Shown in pieces: positions 20,816-29,514 of a stretch of 64,000 bases of DNA. The stretch covers positions 2,725,001 to 2,789,000 of the forward strand of contig NZ_CP039903.1 in the NCBI RefSeq assembly GCF_005221385.1, given 5' to 3'. This DNA comes from Agrobacterium tumefaciens. GTDB taxonomy: Bacteria; Pseudomonadota; Alphaproteobacteria; Rhizobiales; Rhizobiaceae. The position numbers and the translations under genes are program-made. How positions within the stretch are numbered: position 1 is the first letter of the stretch; every line of letters begins with the position of its first letter. Below the pieces are notes generated by a model. That model was not told the DNA's origin. It did no database searches and saw nothing but the letters and a program-made list of their open reading frames with translations.

Positions 20816-21658
20816 ATGAAATTGATGCGCGTTGGCCAGCCCGGCCAGGAAAAACCTGCCATTCTCGACGCGGAAGGAAAAGTCCGCGATCTGTCCGCCC
20901 ACGTGAAGGATATCGGCGGCGACGCCATCTCGCCCGAAGGCCTCAAGAAGATTGCCGCCATTGATCTCGGCACGCTGCCGGTACTGAGCGAGGAGCGTAT
21001 CGGCGCCTGCGTTGCGGGAACCGGGAAGTTCATCTGCATCGGCCTCAATTTCTCCGACCATGCTGCCGAAACAGGTGCGACCGTACCGCCGGAGCCTGTC
21101 ATTTTCATGAAGGCGACCTCGGCCATCGTCGGTCCGAACGATGACGTCACCATTCCGCGCGGTTCCGAAAAGACCGACTGGGAAGTCGAGCTTGGTGTAG
21201 TCATCGGCAAGACCGCCAAATATGTCTCGGAAGCGGATGCCCTCGACTACGTCGCCGGTTATTGTGTTTCCCACGATGTTTCCGAGCGCGCTTTCCAGAC
21301 GGAGCGTGCCGGGCAGTGGACCAAGGGTAAGTCCTGCGACACCTTCGGCCCCATCGGCCCCTGGCTGGTGACGAAGGACGAAGTCGCGGATCCGCAGAAC
21401 CTCGGCATGTGGCTGAAGGTGAATGGCCAGACCATGCAGGATGGCTCCAGCAAGACCATGGTTTACGGCGTCGCCCATGTGGTTTCCTATCTCAGCCAGT
21501 TCATGTCGCTGCATCCCGGCGACGTCATCTCCACTGGCACGCCCCCCGGCGTCGGCATGGGTCAGAAGCCGCCACGTTATCTGAAGGCTGGCGATGTCGT
21601 GGAACTCGGCATTGAAGCCCTCGGTTCCCAGAAGCAGACTTTCGTTGCCGACATCTGA
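20816..21658 (+). CDS. Fumarylacetoacetate hydrolase (FAH) family protein
   Basis: A 280-residue protein with the FAH catalytic fold in its C-terminal two thirds: CIGLNFSDHAAE near residue 76, PVIFMKATSAIVGPND, the metal-binding stretch DWEVELGVVIGK near residue 121, and GDVISTGTPPGVGMG. The family contains hydrolases, decarboxylases and isomerases acting on 2-oxo acids, including ureidoglycolate lyase-like proteins; the substrate cannot be fixed here. GGGAGAGAG precedes the ATG. A stem-loop follows the gene. Confidence 0.85.
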   Translation: MKLMRVGQPGQEKPAILDAEGKVRDLSAHVKDIGGDAISPEGLKKIAAIDLGTLPVLSEERIGACVAGTGKFICIGLNFSDHAAETGATVPPEPVIFMKATSAIVGPNDDVTIPRGSEKTDWEVELGVVIGKTAKYVSEADALDYVAGYCVSHDVSERAFQTERAGQWTKGKSCDTFGPIGPWLVTKDEVADPQNLGMWLKVNGQTMQDGSSKTMVYGVAHVVSYLSQFMSLHPGDVISTGTPPGVGMGQKPPRYLKAGDVVELGIEALGSQKQTFVADI

Positions 21659-21685
21659 TTGCCGTCGGGCATTCAACTGAAATTG

Positions 21686-21713
21686 AGGCGTCGGCGGGAA
21701 ACTGCCGGCGCCT
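21686..21713 (+). terminator. Probable terminator after the FAH-family gene
   Basis: AGGCGTCGGC pairs with GCCGGCGCCT (one G-U pair) around an 8-base loop, followed by TCGATTTTG. It lies 27 bases after the stop codon. Confidence 0.6.
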
Positions 21714-21784
21714 TCGATTTTGTGCACATGCGAAAAGCTGCTATGGTCAAAAAAAGAGCTTGATCCGCGAGGGAGGCGTCATCA

Positions 21785-23017
21785 GTGTTCTACCATCTTT
21801 ATGAAATGAACCATGCGGCCATGATGCCGCTGCGTGCCGGTGCCGATATGATGCGCCAGGCCTGCAACAATCCGCTCAACCCGCTTTTCAGCACTGCCTT
21901 CGGGCGAAGCCTCGATGCCGGTTTCGAGGTGTTCGAGCGCCTGACCCGCCGTTACGTAAAGCCCGAATTTGGTCTTGGCAGCACGACTATTGATGGCCAG
22001 AGCGTCACTGTCGCGGAAGAGATCGTATGGTCGCGCCCGTTCTGCAATCTCGTTCATTTCAGAAGAGAACTCGATGCGGCCCGCCAGTCCGATCAGAAGG
22101 TGCTGCTGGTTGCGCCCATGTCCGGTCACTATGCCACCCTGCTGCGCGGGACGGTAGAGGCCCTGTTGCCCTCAGCGGATATCTACATCACCGATTGGAC
22201 GGATGCCCGCACGGTGCCCGTGAGTGAGGGGACTTTCGATCTCGACGATTACATCAGCTATGTCATTGAGATGTTGCGGCAGATTGGTCCGGGCGCGCAT
22301 GTAGTCGCCGTGTGTCAGCCATCCGTGCCGGTTCTGGCCGCCGTTTCCCTGATGGAAGCGGATGAAGATCGTTTCGCGCCGGCATCCATGACGCTGATGG
22401 GCGGGCCAATCGATACGCGCATCAATCCCACCGCCGTCAATGGTCTCGCCAAGGCCAAGCCGATTGAATGGTTCCGCGACAACGTCGTCATGCAGGTGCC
22501 GTGGCCGCAGCCGGCCTTTGGCAGAAATGTCTATCCCGGCTTCCTGCAACTGTCCGGTTTCATGTCCATGAACCTCGACAAGCACATGACGGCGCACAAG
22601 GATTTTTACCTCAACCTCGTCAAGAATGATGGTGATTCCGCCGAAAAACACCGCGAATTTTACGATGAATATCTGGCCGTCATGGATTTGACGGCGGAGT
22701 TCTATCTGCAGACGGTGGAAACGGTCTTCATCGAACATGCGCTTCCAAAGGGAAGTATGGTTCACCGGGGCAGGGCGGTCGATCCTGCCGCAATTCGCAA
22801 TGTCGCATTGTTCACTGTGGAAGGTGAAAATGACGATATCTCCGGCGTCGGCCAGACAAAGGCCGCCCATGATCTTTGCCGGAACATCCCAGATGAAAAA
22901 CGCGCGCACTATATGCAACCCGATGTCGGCCACTACGGCGTGTTCAACGGTTCGCGGTTCCGCAAGGAAATCGTGCCACGCATGCTGGATTTCATCCGCA
23001 AACACCAGACCGCATAG
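21785..23017 (+). CDS. phaZ: Intracellular polyhydroxybutyrate depolymerase PhaZ
   Basis: A 410-residue protein matching intracellular PHB depolymerases. The nucleophile region is VVAVCQPSVPVLAAV with cysteine 177 in place of the usual serine, as in the Cupriavidus PhaZ1 type, and QPDVGHYGVFNGSRF near the C-terminus supplies the histidine. It releases hydroxybutyrate from storage granules. GAGGGAGG lies before the GTG start. It stands alone, with no synthase gene nearby. Confidence 0.9.
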   Translation: MFYHLYEMNHAAMMPLRAGADMMRQACNNPLNPLFSTAFGRSLDAGFEVFERLTRRYVKPEFGLGSTTIDGQSVTVAEEIVWSRPFCNLVHFRRELDAARQSDQKVLLVAPMSGHYATLLRGTVEALLPSADIYITDWTDARTVPVSEGTFDLDDYISYVIEMLRQIGPGAHVVAVCQPSVPVLAAVSLMEADEDRFAPASMTLMGGPIDTRINPTAVNGLAKAKPIEWFRDNVVMQVPWPQPAFGRNVYPGFLQLSGFMSMNLDKHMTAHKDFYLNLVKNDGDSAEKHREFYDEYLAVMDLTAEFYLQTVETVFIEHALPKGSMVHRGRAVDPAAIRNVALFTVEGENDDISGVGQTKAAHDLCRNIPDEKRAHYMQPDVGHYGVFNGSRFRKEIVPRMLDFIRKHQTA

Positions 23018-23085
23018 GGTAAGACGGCAGGTGGTGACGCGCATTTGCATGGCCAAACCGGCGGCGAATCGGCTATGAACAGCGC

Positions 23086-23853
23086 ATGTTTTCGCTCTTC
23101 GGAAAATCCGTGAAATCGCCAGTGGCCAAAAAGGCCGCACCCAGCCAGCGCACTGTCGCCGTGGCGGGCAGACAGGTGCCGATCACGGTAAGGGAAAACC
23201 CGCGCGCCACCCGCATTACCCTGCGTATTGAACCCGGTGGCCGGGCACTGAAGCTGACGATCCCGATGGGACTTCACCATGGCCAGGTTGATGATTTTCT
23301 CGAAAGGCATCAAGGCTGGCTGGAAGGCAAGCTTCTGAAATTCAACCCCGATGACGGTCTGCGTCCCGGCGCGACCATCGATATTCGCGGCATACCCCAC
23401 CGCATAGACCATACCGGCAGCCTGCGCGGCCTGACCCATGTTTCTAAAGACGCGGACGGCGCGGCCATTCTGAAAGTCAGCGGTGCGCCGGAACATCTGA
23501 GACGGCGGATCGCAACTTTCCTGAAAAAAGAAGCGAAGGCCGATCTGGAAAGACTGGTTGCGGTTCATGCGCGTGCGGCCGGCCGGCCGGTGCGTTCCAT
23601 CAGCATGAAGGATACCCGCAGCCGCTGGGGCTCCTGTTCCCATGATGGCAACCTGAGTTTCTCCTGGCGCATTGTCATGGCTCCGGAAAAGGTCATCGAT
23701 TATCTCGCCGCCCATGAGGTCGCGCATCTCAGGGAAATGAACCACGGCCCGAAATTCTGGGCTTTATGTGAAAAGCTTTGCCCGCACACGGAAGAAGCCA
23801 AGGGTTGGCTGAAACGCCATGGCTCTAAACTCCACGCCATCGATTTCGATTGA
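23086..23853 (+). CDS. YgjP-like zinc metalloprotein (DUF45/M48-related)
   Basis: A 255-residue protein with an N-terminal beta-rich region, SRWGSCSHDGNLSFSWR near residue 178 and the zinc motif HEVAHLREMNH (residues 210-220), giving an HExxH plus a third histidine. This matches the YgjP/DUF45 family, metallopeptidase-like proteins, often annotated as metal-dependent hydrolases. No signal peptide is evident, so it is probably cytoplasmic. The substrate is unknown. It lies 68 bases after phaZ. Confidence 0.83.
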   Translation: MFSLFGKSVKSPVAKKAAPSQRTVAVAGRQVPITVRENPRATRITLRIEPGGRALKLTIPMGLHHGQVDDFLERHQGWLEGKLLKFNPDDGLRPGATIDIRGIPHRIDHTGSLRGLTHVSKDADGAAILKVSGAPEHLRRRIATFLKKEAKADLERLVAVHARAAGRPVRSISMKDTRSRWGSCSHDGNLSFSWRIVMAPEKVIDYLAAHEVAHLREMNHGPKFWALCEKLCPHTEEAKGWLKRHGSKLHAIDFD

Positions 23854-23877
23854 AACCGGAGACGCGGATCGCCATCT

Positions 23878-23893
23878 GGATTCACGTGAAACA
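23878..23893. other. parS-like site 5, two mismatches, upstream of trpF
   Basis: GGATTCACGTGAAACA differs from the consensus at two positions. It lies in the gap between the YgjP-like gene and trpF, about 14.4 kb from the proposed origin. Confidence 0.7.
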
Positions 23894-23952
23894 TTCCATA
23901 GACGAATGCGATTTGGCTCGACTCTCGTCGCATTTCATGTCAGGTCGCGGGT

Positions 23953-24615
23953 ATGAAACCGGATATCAAGATTTGCGGATTGAAGACACCGGAAGCGCTG
24001 GAGCGCGCCGTCAGGCGCGGTGCGTCCCATGTCGGTTTTATCTTCTTTGAAAAAAGCCCGCGCAACATCGAGCCCGATATCGCTGGCAGGCTGGCGGACG
24101 ACGTCCGTGGCGCCGCCAAGGTTGTTGCCGTCACCGTCAATGCTGATAATGATTATCTCGATGAGATCGTCGATCTCGTAAAACCGGATATCTTGCAATT
24201 GCACGGCAGCGAAAGCCCGGAGCGACTGCTGAATATCAAGGCGCTATATGGCCTGCCTGTCATGAAGGCCATTTCCATTCGTGATGCCGCTGATCTTGCC
24301 AAAATCGACCCTTATATCGGCATCGCCGACCGTTTCCTGCTGGATGCCAAGGCGCCTGCCGGCTCTGACCTGCCGGGCGGCAACGGTGTTTCCTTCGACT
24401 GGACCATCCTTCGCTCTCTTGACGGAAGTGTGGATTACATGCTTTCCGGAGGGCTGAACAAGGACAATGTCGCTGAAGCTCTGGCGGAGACCAGGGCGAG
24501 CGGATTAGATTTATCGTCCGGTGTCGAAAGCGCACCGGGCGTCAAGGATCTGGCCATGATCGACGCATTTTTTGATGTGGTGAATGATTGGTCAAAAGGC
24601 CCAAAGGGAGCTTGA
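23953..24615 (+). CDS. trpF: Phosphoribosylanthranilate isomerase
   Basis: A 220-residue TIM-barrel TrpF starting [16 protein letters not shown], where the cysteine is catalytic, with [14 protein letters not shown] and [10 protein letters not shown] further on. It performs the Amadori rearrangement of PRA to CdRP in tryptophan synthesis. It is followed at once by trpB and trpA, the separate trpFBA unit typical of Rhizobiales. Confidence 0.95.
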   Translation: MKPDIKICGLKTPEALERAVRRGASHVGFIFFEKSPRNIEPDIAGRLADDVRGAAKVVAVTVNADNDYLDEIVDLVKPDILQLHGSESPERLLNIKALYGLPVMKAISIRDAADLAKIDPYIGIADRFLLDAKAPAGSDLPGGNGVSFDWTILRSLDGSVDYMLSGGLNKDNVAEALAETRASGLDLSSGVESAPGVKDLAMIDAFFDVVNDWSKGPKGA

Positions 24616-24616
24616 A

Positions 24617-25837
24617 GTGAACGACGCGCCAACACCCAATTCTTTCCGCGCTGGTCCCGATGAGGACGGCCGTTTCGGCATTTACGGAGGTCGCTTCGTT
24701 GCCGAAACGCTGATGCCGCTCATTTTGGATTTGCAGGCGGAATGGGACAAGGCTAAGGACGATCCCGAATTTCAGGCGCAACTGAAATATCTCGGCGCCC
24801 ATTACACCGGCCGCCCGAGTCCGCTTTATTTCGCGGAGCGCCTGACCGCGGAACTCGGCGGCGCGAAGATTTATTTCAAGCGCGAAGAGCTGAACCACAC
24901 TGGCTCGCATAAGATCAACAATTGTCTCGGCCAGATCCTGCTTGCCAAGCGCATGGGCAAGACCCGCATCATCGCCGAAACCGGTGCCGGCCAGCACGGA
25001 GTTGCCTCAGCCACCGTTGCCGCACGTTTCGGCCTGCCTTGCGTCGTTTACATGGGCGCGACCGATGTCGCACGTCAGGCCCCGAACGTGTTCCGCATGA
25101 AGCTCCTCGGTGCCGAAGTGAAGCCGGTGACGGCTGGCCACGGCACCCTGAAGGACGCCATGAACGAGGCGCTACGCGACTGGGTCACCAATGTCGACGA
25201 TACATACTATCTGATCGGCACCGCCGCCGGCCCGCATCCCTATCCGGAAATGGTCCGTGATTTCCAGGCTGTCATCGGCGAGGAAGCCAAGGCGCAGATG
25301 CTGGAGGCGGAAGGCCGCCTGCCGGATCTGGTCGTGGCGGCTGTCGGCGGCGGCTCGAATGCCATCGGCATTTTCCACCCGTTCCTCGATGACAAGAATG
25401 TCCGCATCGTCGGCGTCGAAGCGGGTGGCAAGGGCCTTTCGGGCGACGAGCACTGCGCTTCCATCACCGCCGGGTCGCCCGGTGTTCTGCACGGCAACCG
25501 CACCTATCTGCTTCAGGACGAGGACGGCCAGATCAAGGAAGGCCACTCCATTTCCGCCGGTCTCGATTATCCCGGCATCGGCCCTGAACATTCCTGGCTG
25601 AATGATATCGGCCGTGTCGAATATGTGCCGATCATGGACCATGAAGCGCTGGACGCTTTCCAGATGCTGACCCGCCTTGAAGGCATCATTCCGGCACTGG
25701 AGCCGAGCCACGCATTGGCTGAGGTCATCAAGCGCGCGCCGAAGATGGGCAAGGATGAGATCATCCTGATGAACCTGTCCGGTCGCGGCGACAAGGATGT
25801 CCACACCGTCAGCAAGTTCCTTGGAATGGATGTATAA
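24617..25837 (+). CDS. trpB: Tryptophan synthase beta chain
   Basis: A 406-residue PLP enzyme with [16 protein letters not shown] near the N-terminus, the PLP lysine in [13 protein letters not shown] and the phosphate loop [12 protein letters not shown]. It joins indole and serine to form tryptophan. The GTG at 24617 is chosen because GGGAG lies upstream and the protein then begins like other rhizobial TrpB. It starts one base after the trpF stop. Confidence 0.97.
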   Translation: MNDAPTPNSFRAGPDEDGRFGIYGGRFVAETLMPLILDLQAEWDKAKDDPEFQAQLKYLGAHYTGRPSPLYFAERLTAELGGAKIYFKREELNHTGSHKINNCLGQILLAKRMGKTRIIAETGAGQHGVASATVAARFGLPCVVYMGATDVARQAPNVFRMKLLGAEVKPVTAGHGTLKDAMNEALRDWVTNVDDTYYLIGTAAGPHPYPEMVRDFQAVIGEEAKAQMLEAEGRLPDLVVAAVGGGSNAIGIFHPFLDDKNVRIVGVEAGGKGLSGDEHCASITAGSPGVLHGNRTYLLQDEDGQIKEGHSISAGLDYPGIGPEHSWLNDIGRVEYVPIMDHEALDAFQMLTRLEGIIPALEPSHALAEVIKRAPKMGKDEIILMNLSGRGDKDVHTVSKFLGMDV

Positions 25838-25841
25838 GACC

Positions 25842-26681
25842 ATGACCGCACGTATGGACAAGCGCTTCGCCGATCTGCGCGCTGAAAATCGCCCGGCCCT
25901 GATCACCTATTTCATGGGTGGTGACCCGGATTTCGCAACCTCGCTCGGCATCATGAAGGCGCTGCCGGAAGCCGGTGCCGACATTATCGAGCTTGGCATG
26001 CCGTTTTCCGATCCCATGGCGGACGGCCCGGCAATCCAGCTGGCCGGACAACGTGCACTCAAAGGCGGCCAGACGCTGAAAACCACGCTCGATCTCGCCC
26101 GCGAGTTCCGCAGGCAAGACGATGCGACCCCGATCGTGATGATGGGATATTACAATCCGATCTATATTTACGGCGTCGACAGGTTTCTGGAAGATGCGCT
26201 GGCAGCCGGCGTCGATGGTCTGATCGTGGTCGATCTGCCGCCGGAAATGGATGACGAGCTTTGCGTTCCGGCTCTTGAGCGGGGTGTGAATTTCATCCGT
26301 CTCGCCACGCCGACGACGGATGGCAAGCGTCTGCCTGCCGTTCTTAAAAATACCTCAGGTTTCGTTTATTATGTCTCGATGAACGGTATTACCGGTTCCG
26401 CGCTGCCCGATCCCTCGTTGATCTCGGGCGCGGTCGGTCGTATCAAGGCGCATACGGAACTGCCGGTTTGTGTCGGTTTTGGTGTCAAGACGGCCGATCA
26501 TGCGAAAGCGATCGGTGCTGTGGCGGATGGTGTGGTGGTCGGTTCGGCCATCGTCAACCAGATTGCCGGCAGCCTGACCAAGGACGGGCAGGCGACCGCA
26601 GATACCGTGCCGGCCGTCACGACGCTGGTAAAGGGACTTTCAACGGGCGTGCGTGCGTCGCGCCTTGCCGCTGCGGAATAA
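25842..26681 (+). CDS. trpA: Tryptophan synthase alpha chain
   Basis: A 279-residue TIM barrel with [12 protein letters not shown] and the catalytic glutamate in [17 protein letters not shown], and [14 protein letters not shown] near the C-terminus. It splits indole-3-glycerol phosphate and channels indole to TrpB. The ATG at 25842 lies four bases after the trpB stop and gives the normal length. Confidence 0.96.
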   Translation: MTARMDKRFADLRAENRPALITYFMGGDPDFATSLGIMKALPEAGADIIELGMPFSDPMADGPAIQLAGQRALKGGQTLKTTLDLAREFRRQDDATPIVMMGYYNPIYIYGVDRFLEDALAAGVDGLIVVDLPPEMDDELCVPALERGVNFIRLATPTTDGKRLPAVLKNTSGFVYYVSMNGITGSALPDPSLISGAVGRIKAHTELPVCVGFGVKTADHAKAIGAVADGVVVGSAIVNQIAGSLTKDGQATADTVPAVTTLVKGLSTGVRASRLAAAE

Positions 26682-26707
26682 GCGCGGCTCAGTCAAGGAG
26701 TAATTGA

Positions 26708-27604
26708 TTGAACTGGATCACCAATTACGTTCGGCCCCGGATCAATTCCATGCTTGGCCGCCGTCCGGAGGTTCCGGAGAACCTGTGGATCAAGTGCCCG
26801 GAAACGGGCGAGATGGTCTTCCACAAGGATCTCGAGGATAACAAGTGGGTTATCCCGGCCTCGGGTTATCACATGAAGATGCCGGCAAAGGCGCGTCTCG
26901 TCGATCTTTTCGATGGCGGTGTCTATGAGGCTCTGCCGCAGCCGAAGGTGGCGCAGGACCCATTGAAGTTCCGCGATTCCAAGAAATACACCGATCGCCT
27001 GCGTGACAGCCGCACGAAGACCGAGCAGGAAGATACGATCCTTGCCGGCGTCGGCCTCCTGAAAGGCCTGAAGATCGTTGCCGTCGTGCATGAATTCCAG
27101 TTCATGGGGGGCTCTCTGGGCATTGCTGCCGGCGAAGCCATCGTCAAGGCATTCGAGCGCGCCATTTCCGAGCGTTGCCCGCTCGTCATGTTCCCGGCCT
27201 CCGGTGGGGCCCGCATGCAGGAAGGCATTCTTTCGTTGATGCAGCTTCCGCGTACGACCGTTGCAGTGAATATGCTGAAAGAAGCCGGCATGCCCTACAT
27301 CGTGGTTCTGACGAACCCGACGACCGGTGGTGTGACCGCTTCCTATGCCATGCTGGGCGATGTTCATATCGCCGAGCCGGGTGCGGAAATCTGCTTCGCC
27401 GGCAAGCGTGTGATCGAGCAGACCATTCGCGAAAAGCTGCCGGAAGGTTTCCAGACATCGGAATATCTTCTGGAGCACGGCATGGTCGACATGGTGATCG
27501 ACCGTCGCGAAATCCCGGATACGCTGGCCAATCTGCTTAAGATCATGACCAAGGCGCCTGCTGACAACGCAAACGCTGTCGTACCGCTGGCCGCTTCGGC
27601 CTGA
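26708..27604 (+). CDS. accD: Acetyl-CoA carboxylase carboxyltransferase subunit beta
   Basis: A 298-residue AccD with the crotonase-like carboxyltransferase core ([45 protein letters not shown]). It forms malonyl-CoA with AccA. The start is a TTG with AGGAG seven bases upstream. The N-terminal zinc ribbon is degenerate: only C30 of the four metal cysteines of E. coli AccD remains; the others align with T33, I49 and S52. It follows trpA by 26 bases, a common rhizobial arrangement. Confidence 0.95.
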   Translation: MNWITNYVRPRINSMLGRRPEVPENLWIKCPETGEMVFHKDLEDNKWVIPASGYHMKMPAKARLVDLFDGGVYEALPQPKVAQDPLKFRDSKKYTDRLRDSRTKTEQEDTILAGVGLLKGLKIVAVVHEFQFMGGSLGIAAGEAIVKAFERAISERCPLVMFPASGGARMQEGILSLMQLPRTTVAVNMLKEAGMPYIVVLTNPTTGGVTASYAMLGDVHIAEPGAEICFAGKRVIEQTIREKLPEGFQTSEYLLEHGMVDMVIDRREIPDTLANLLKIMTKAPADNANAVVPLAASA

Positions 27605-27618
27605 GCAAAAATATGTCG

Positions 27619-27643
27619 CCCGAAGGCCTGAACGGCCTTCGGG
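27619..27643 (+). terminator. Hairpin after accD, possible weak terminator
   Basis: A perfect 10-bp stem (CCCGAAGGCC / GGCCTTCGGG) with a 5-base loop, 14 bases after the stop. It lacks a T-tract, so it may only protect the 3' end or allow read-through to folC. Confidence 0.5.
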
Positions 27644-27724
27644 ATGATGCTATACGTTGCATGATTTCATCTTTGGTGCGGCGGACAAATGGCAAGCAAA
27701 ACGCCTGAAAGGCGAACAGAAGAC

Positions 27725-29068
27725 ATGACGAAGCCCGCGATCAGTGAGGCCGAGAAGATCATTGAAGAGCTGATGCAGCTCCACCCCAAGGGGTTCGATC
27801 TTTCACTCGACAGAATTTCCCGTCTTCTCGAAAAACTCGGAAATCCCCAGAAGAGGATGCCGCCCGTTATTCATGTGGCAGGCACGAACGGCAAGGGTTC
27901 GGTCACGGCCTTTTGTCGTGCTTTACTGGAGGCCGCAGGTCTTTCCGTCCACGTCCATACCTCTCCGCATCTCGTGAACTGGCATGAACGGTATCGCATC
28001 GGCGTTACCGGCAATAAGGGTCAGTATGTCGAGGACGAGGTCTTTGCGGATGCGCTACGCCGTATTGAAGCTGCCAATGGCGGCCAGATGATAACGGTTT
28101 TCGAAATTCTGACCGCCGCAATGTTCGTACTCTTTGCGGAACAGCCCGCTGATGCCGCCGTCGTCGAGGTTGGTCTGGGCGGCCGCTTTGATGCGACCAA
28201 TGTAATCAACAATCCTGCCGTGTCGGTCATCATGCCGATCTCGCTGGACCACCAGGCCTATCTCGGTGACCGCGTGGAGCTAATCGCCGCCGAAAAGGCC
28301 GGGATCATGAAGTCGGGTTCCCCCGTCGTCATCGGCCATCAGGAATATGATGCGGCTCTGGAAACGCTCGTCGCCACGGCGGAGCGGCTCGGCTGCCCGG
28401 TGGCAGTCTACGGGCAGGATTTTTCCGCCCATGAAGAATTCGGCCGCATGGTCTATCAGGATGAATACGGTCTGACCGATGCGCCGCTGCCGCGGCTTCC
28501 CGGCCGCCACCAGCTTGCCAATGCCGCCGCCGCGATCCGTGCCGTCAAGGCCGCCGGTTTTGAGGTAACGGAGCGGATGATCGAAAAGGCCATGACGTCA
28601 GTGGAGTGGCCCGGCCGTCTTCAGCGCATCCTGACCGGCAAAATCGCTGAAATGGCTCCGAAGGATTCGGAAATCTGGGTCGATGGCGGTCACAACCCCG
28701 GTGCGGGTGAAGTCATTGCCGAGGCGATGGCGGGGTTCGAGGAGAAGACACCACGGCCGCTGTTCATCATCGCCGGTATGATCAATACCAAGGATCCGGT
28801 GGGCTATTTCAAGGCTTTCGCCGATATTGCCGAATATGTCTTCACCGTGCCGATCGGCGGCACGGATGCGGCGATTGATCCTGTCGTGCTCGCCCATGCG
28901 GCCTTCGATGCCGGGCTGGTCGCGGCACCGACCTCGTCTCTTACCGAGGCGCTGGATGAGCTTTCCCGCCGCTTCGATCCGGATGGGCCACCGCCGCGCA
29001 TCCTGATCGGTGGATCGCTTTATCTTGCCGGAAATGCGCTTGCATTGAACGGCACGGTTCCCCAATAA
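27725..29068 (+). CDS. folC: Folylpolyglutamate / dihydrofolate synthase
   Basis: A 447-residue Mur-ligase-type enzyme with the ATP loop HVAGTNGKGSVTAFC near residue 52, VHTSPHLVNWHERYRI, and EVGLGGRFDATNV. It adds glutamate to dihydropteroate and to reduced folates. The ATG at 27725 is preferred for length; an in-frame ATG at 27689 would add 12 residues, and neither has a strong ribosome site. It ends at a strong terminator. Confidence 0.93.
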   Translation: MTKPAISEAEKIIEELMQLHPKGFDLSLDRISRLLEKLGNPQKRMPPVIHVAGTNGKGSVTAFCRALLEAAGLSVHVHTSPHLVNWHERYRIGVTGNKGQYVEDEVFADALRRIEAANGGQMITVFEILTAAMFVLFAEQPADAAVVEVGLGGRFDATNVINNPAVSVIMPISLDHQAYLGDRVELIAAEKAGIMKSGSPVVIGHQEYDAALETLVATAERLGCPVAVYGQDFSAHEEFGRMVYQDEYGLTDAPLPRLPGRHQLANAAAAIRAVKAAGFEVTERMIEKAMTSVEWPGRLQRILTGKIAEMAPKDSEIWVDGGHNPGAGEVIAEAMAGFEEKTPRPLFIIAGMINTKDPVGYFKAFADIAEYVFTVPIGGTDAAIDPVVLAHAAFDAGLVAAPTSSLTEALDELSRRFDPDGPPPRILIGGSLYLAGNALALNGTVPQ

Positions 29069-29098
29069 AAAAGCCCGGCAGTGATGCCGGGCTTTTTT
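29067..29098. terminator. Bidirectional terminator between folC and trxA
   Basis: A perfect 14-bp stem (AAAAAAGCCCGGCA and its complement) with a GTGA loop, T-runs on both strands, between convergent genes. Confidence 0.93.
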
Positions 29099-29115
29099 CA
29101 TTCCAAAAAAATGGC

Positions 29116-29436
29116 TTATGCGGCGCCGGAAATCCAAGCGGAAAGCGCTGTCTTGGGTGCAGCACCTACCTTGATATCGGCCACTTCGCCGCCCTTGAAC
29201 ATGGCGAGCGTCGGGATCGAGCGAACGCCGAACTTGGCGGCCAATTCCGGGTTTTCATCGATGTTGAGCTTTGCAACCTTGACCTTGCCGGCAAGCTCAG
29301 ATGCAATTTCTTCAAGGCTCGGCGCGATCATCTTGCACGGGCCGCACCATTCGGCCCAGAAATCCACCACAACGGGTTCGGCGGATTCGAGGACTTCGGA
29401 CTGGAAGTTGGCGGCGTCGACTTTTACGGTAGCCAT
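29116..29436 (-). CDS. trxA: Thioredoxin
   Basis: A 106-residue thioredoxin with the active site WAEWCGPCK (C31 and C34) and the cis-proline loop [10 protein letters not shown]. It is the general cytoplasmic disulfide reductant. It is the last gene of the minus-strand run from divL, 78 bases downstream of addA. AAGGAGAG precedes the ATG. Confidence 0.95.
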   Translation of the reverse strand: MATVKVDAANFQSEVLESAEPVVVDFWAEWCGPCKMIAPSLEEIASELAGKVKVAKLNIDENPELAAKFGVRSIPTLAMFKGGEVADIKVGAAPKTALSAWISGAA

Positions 29437-29514
29437 ATCTGGCTCTCCTTTCAGCTAAACTTTTCCGCTATCGCATGTGATGCGGGCGCGTCGGAATTTC
29501 AATGCCCCGGTATC

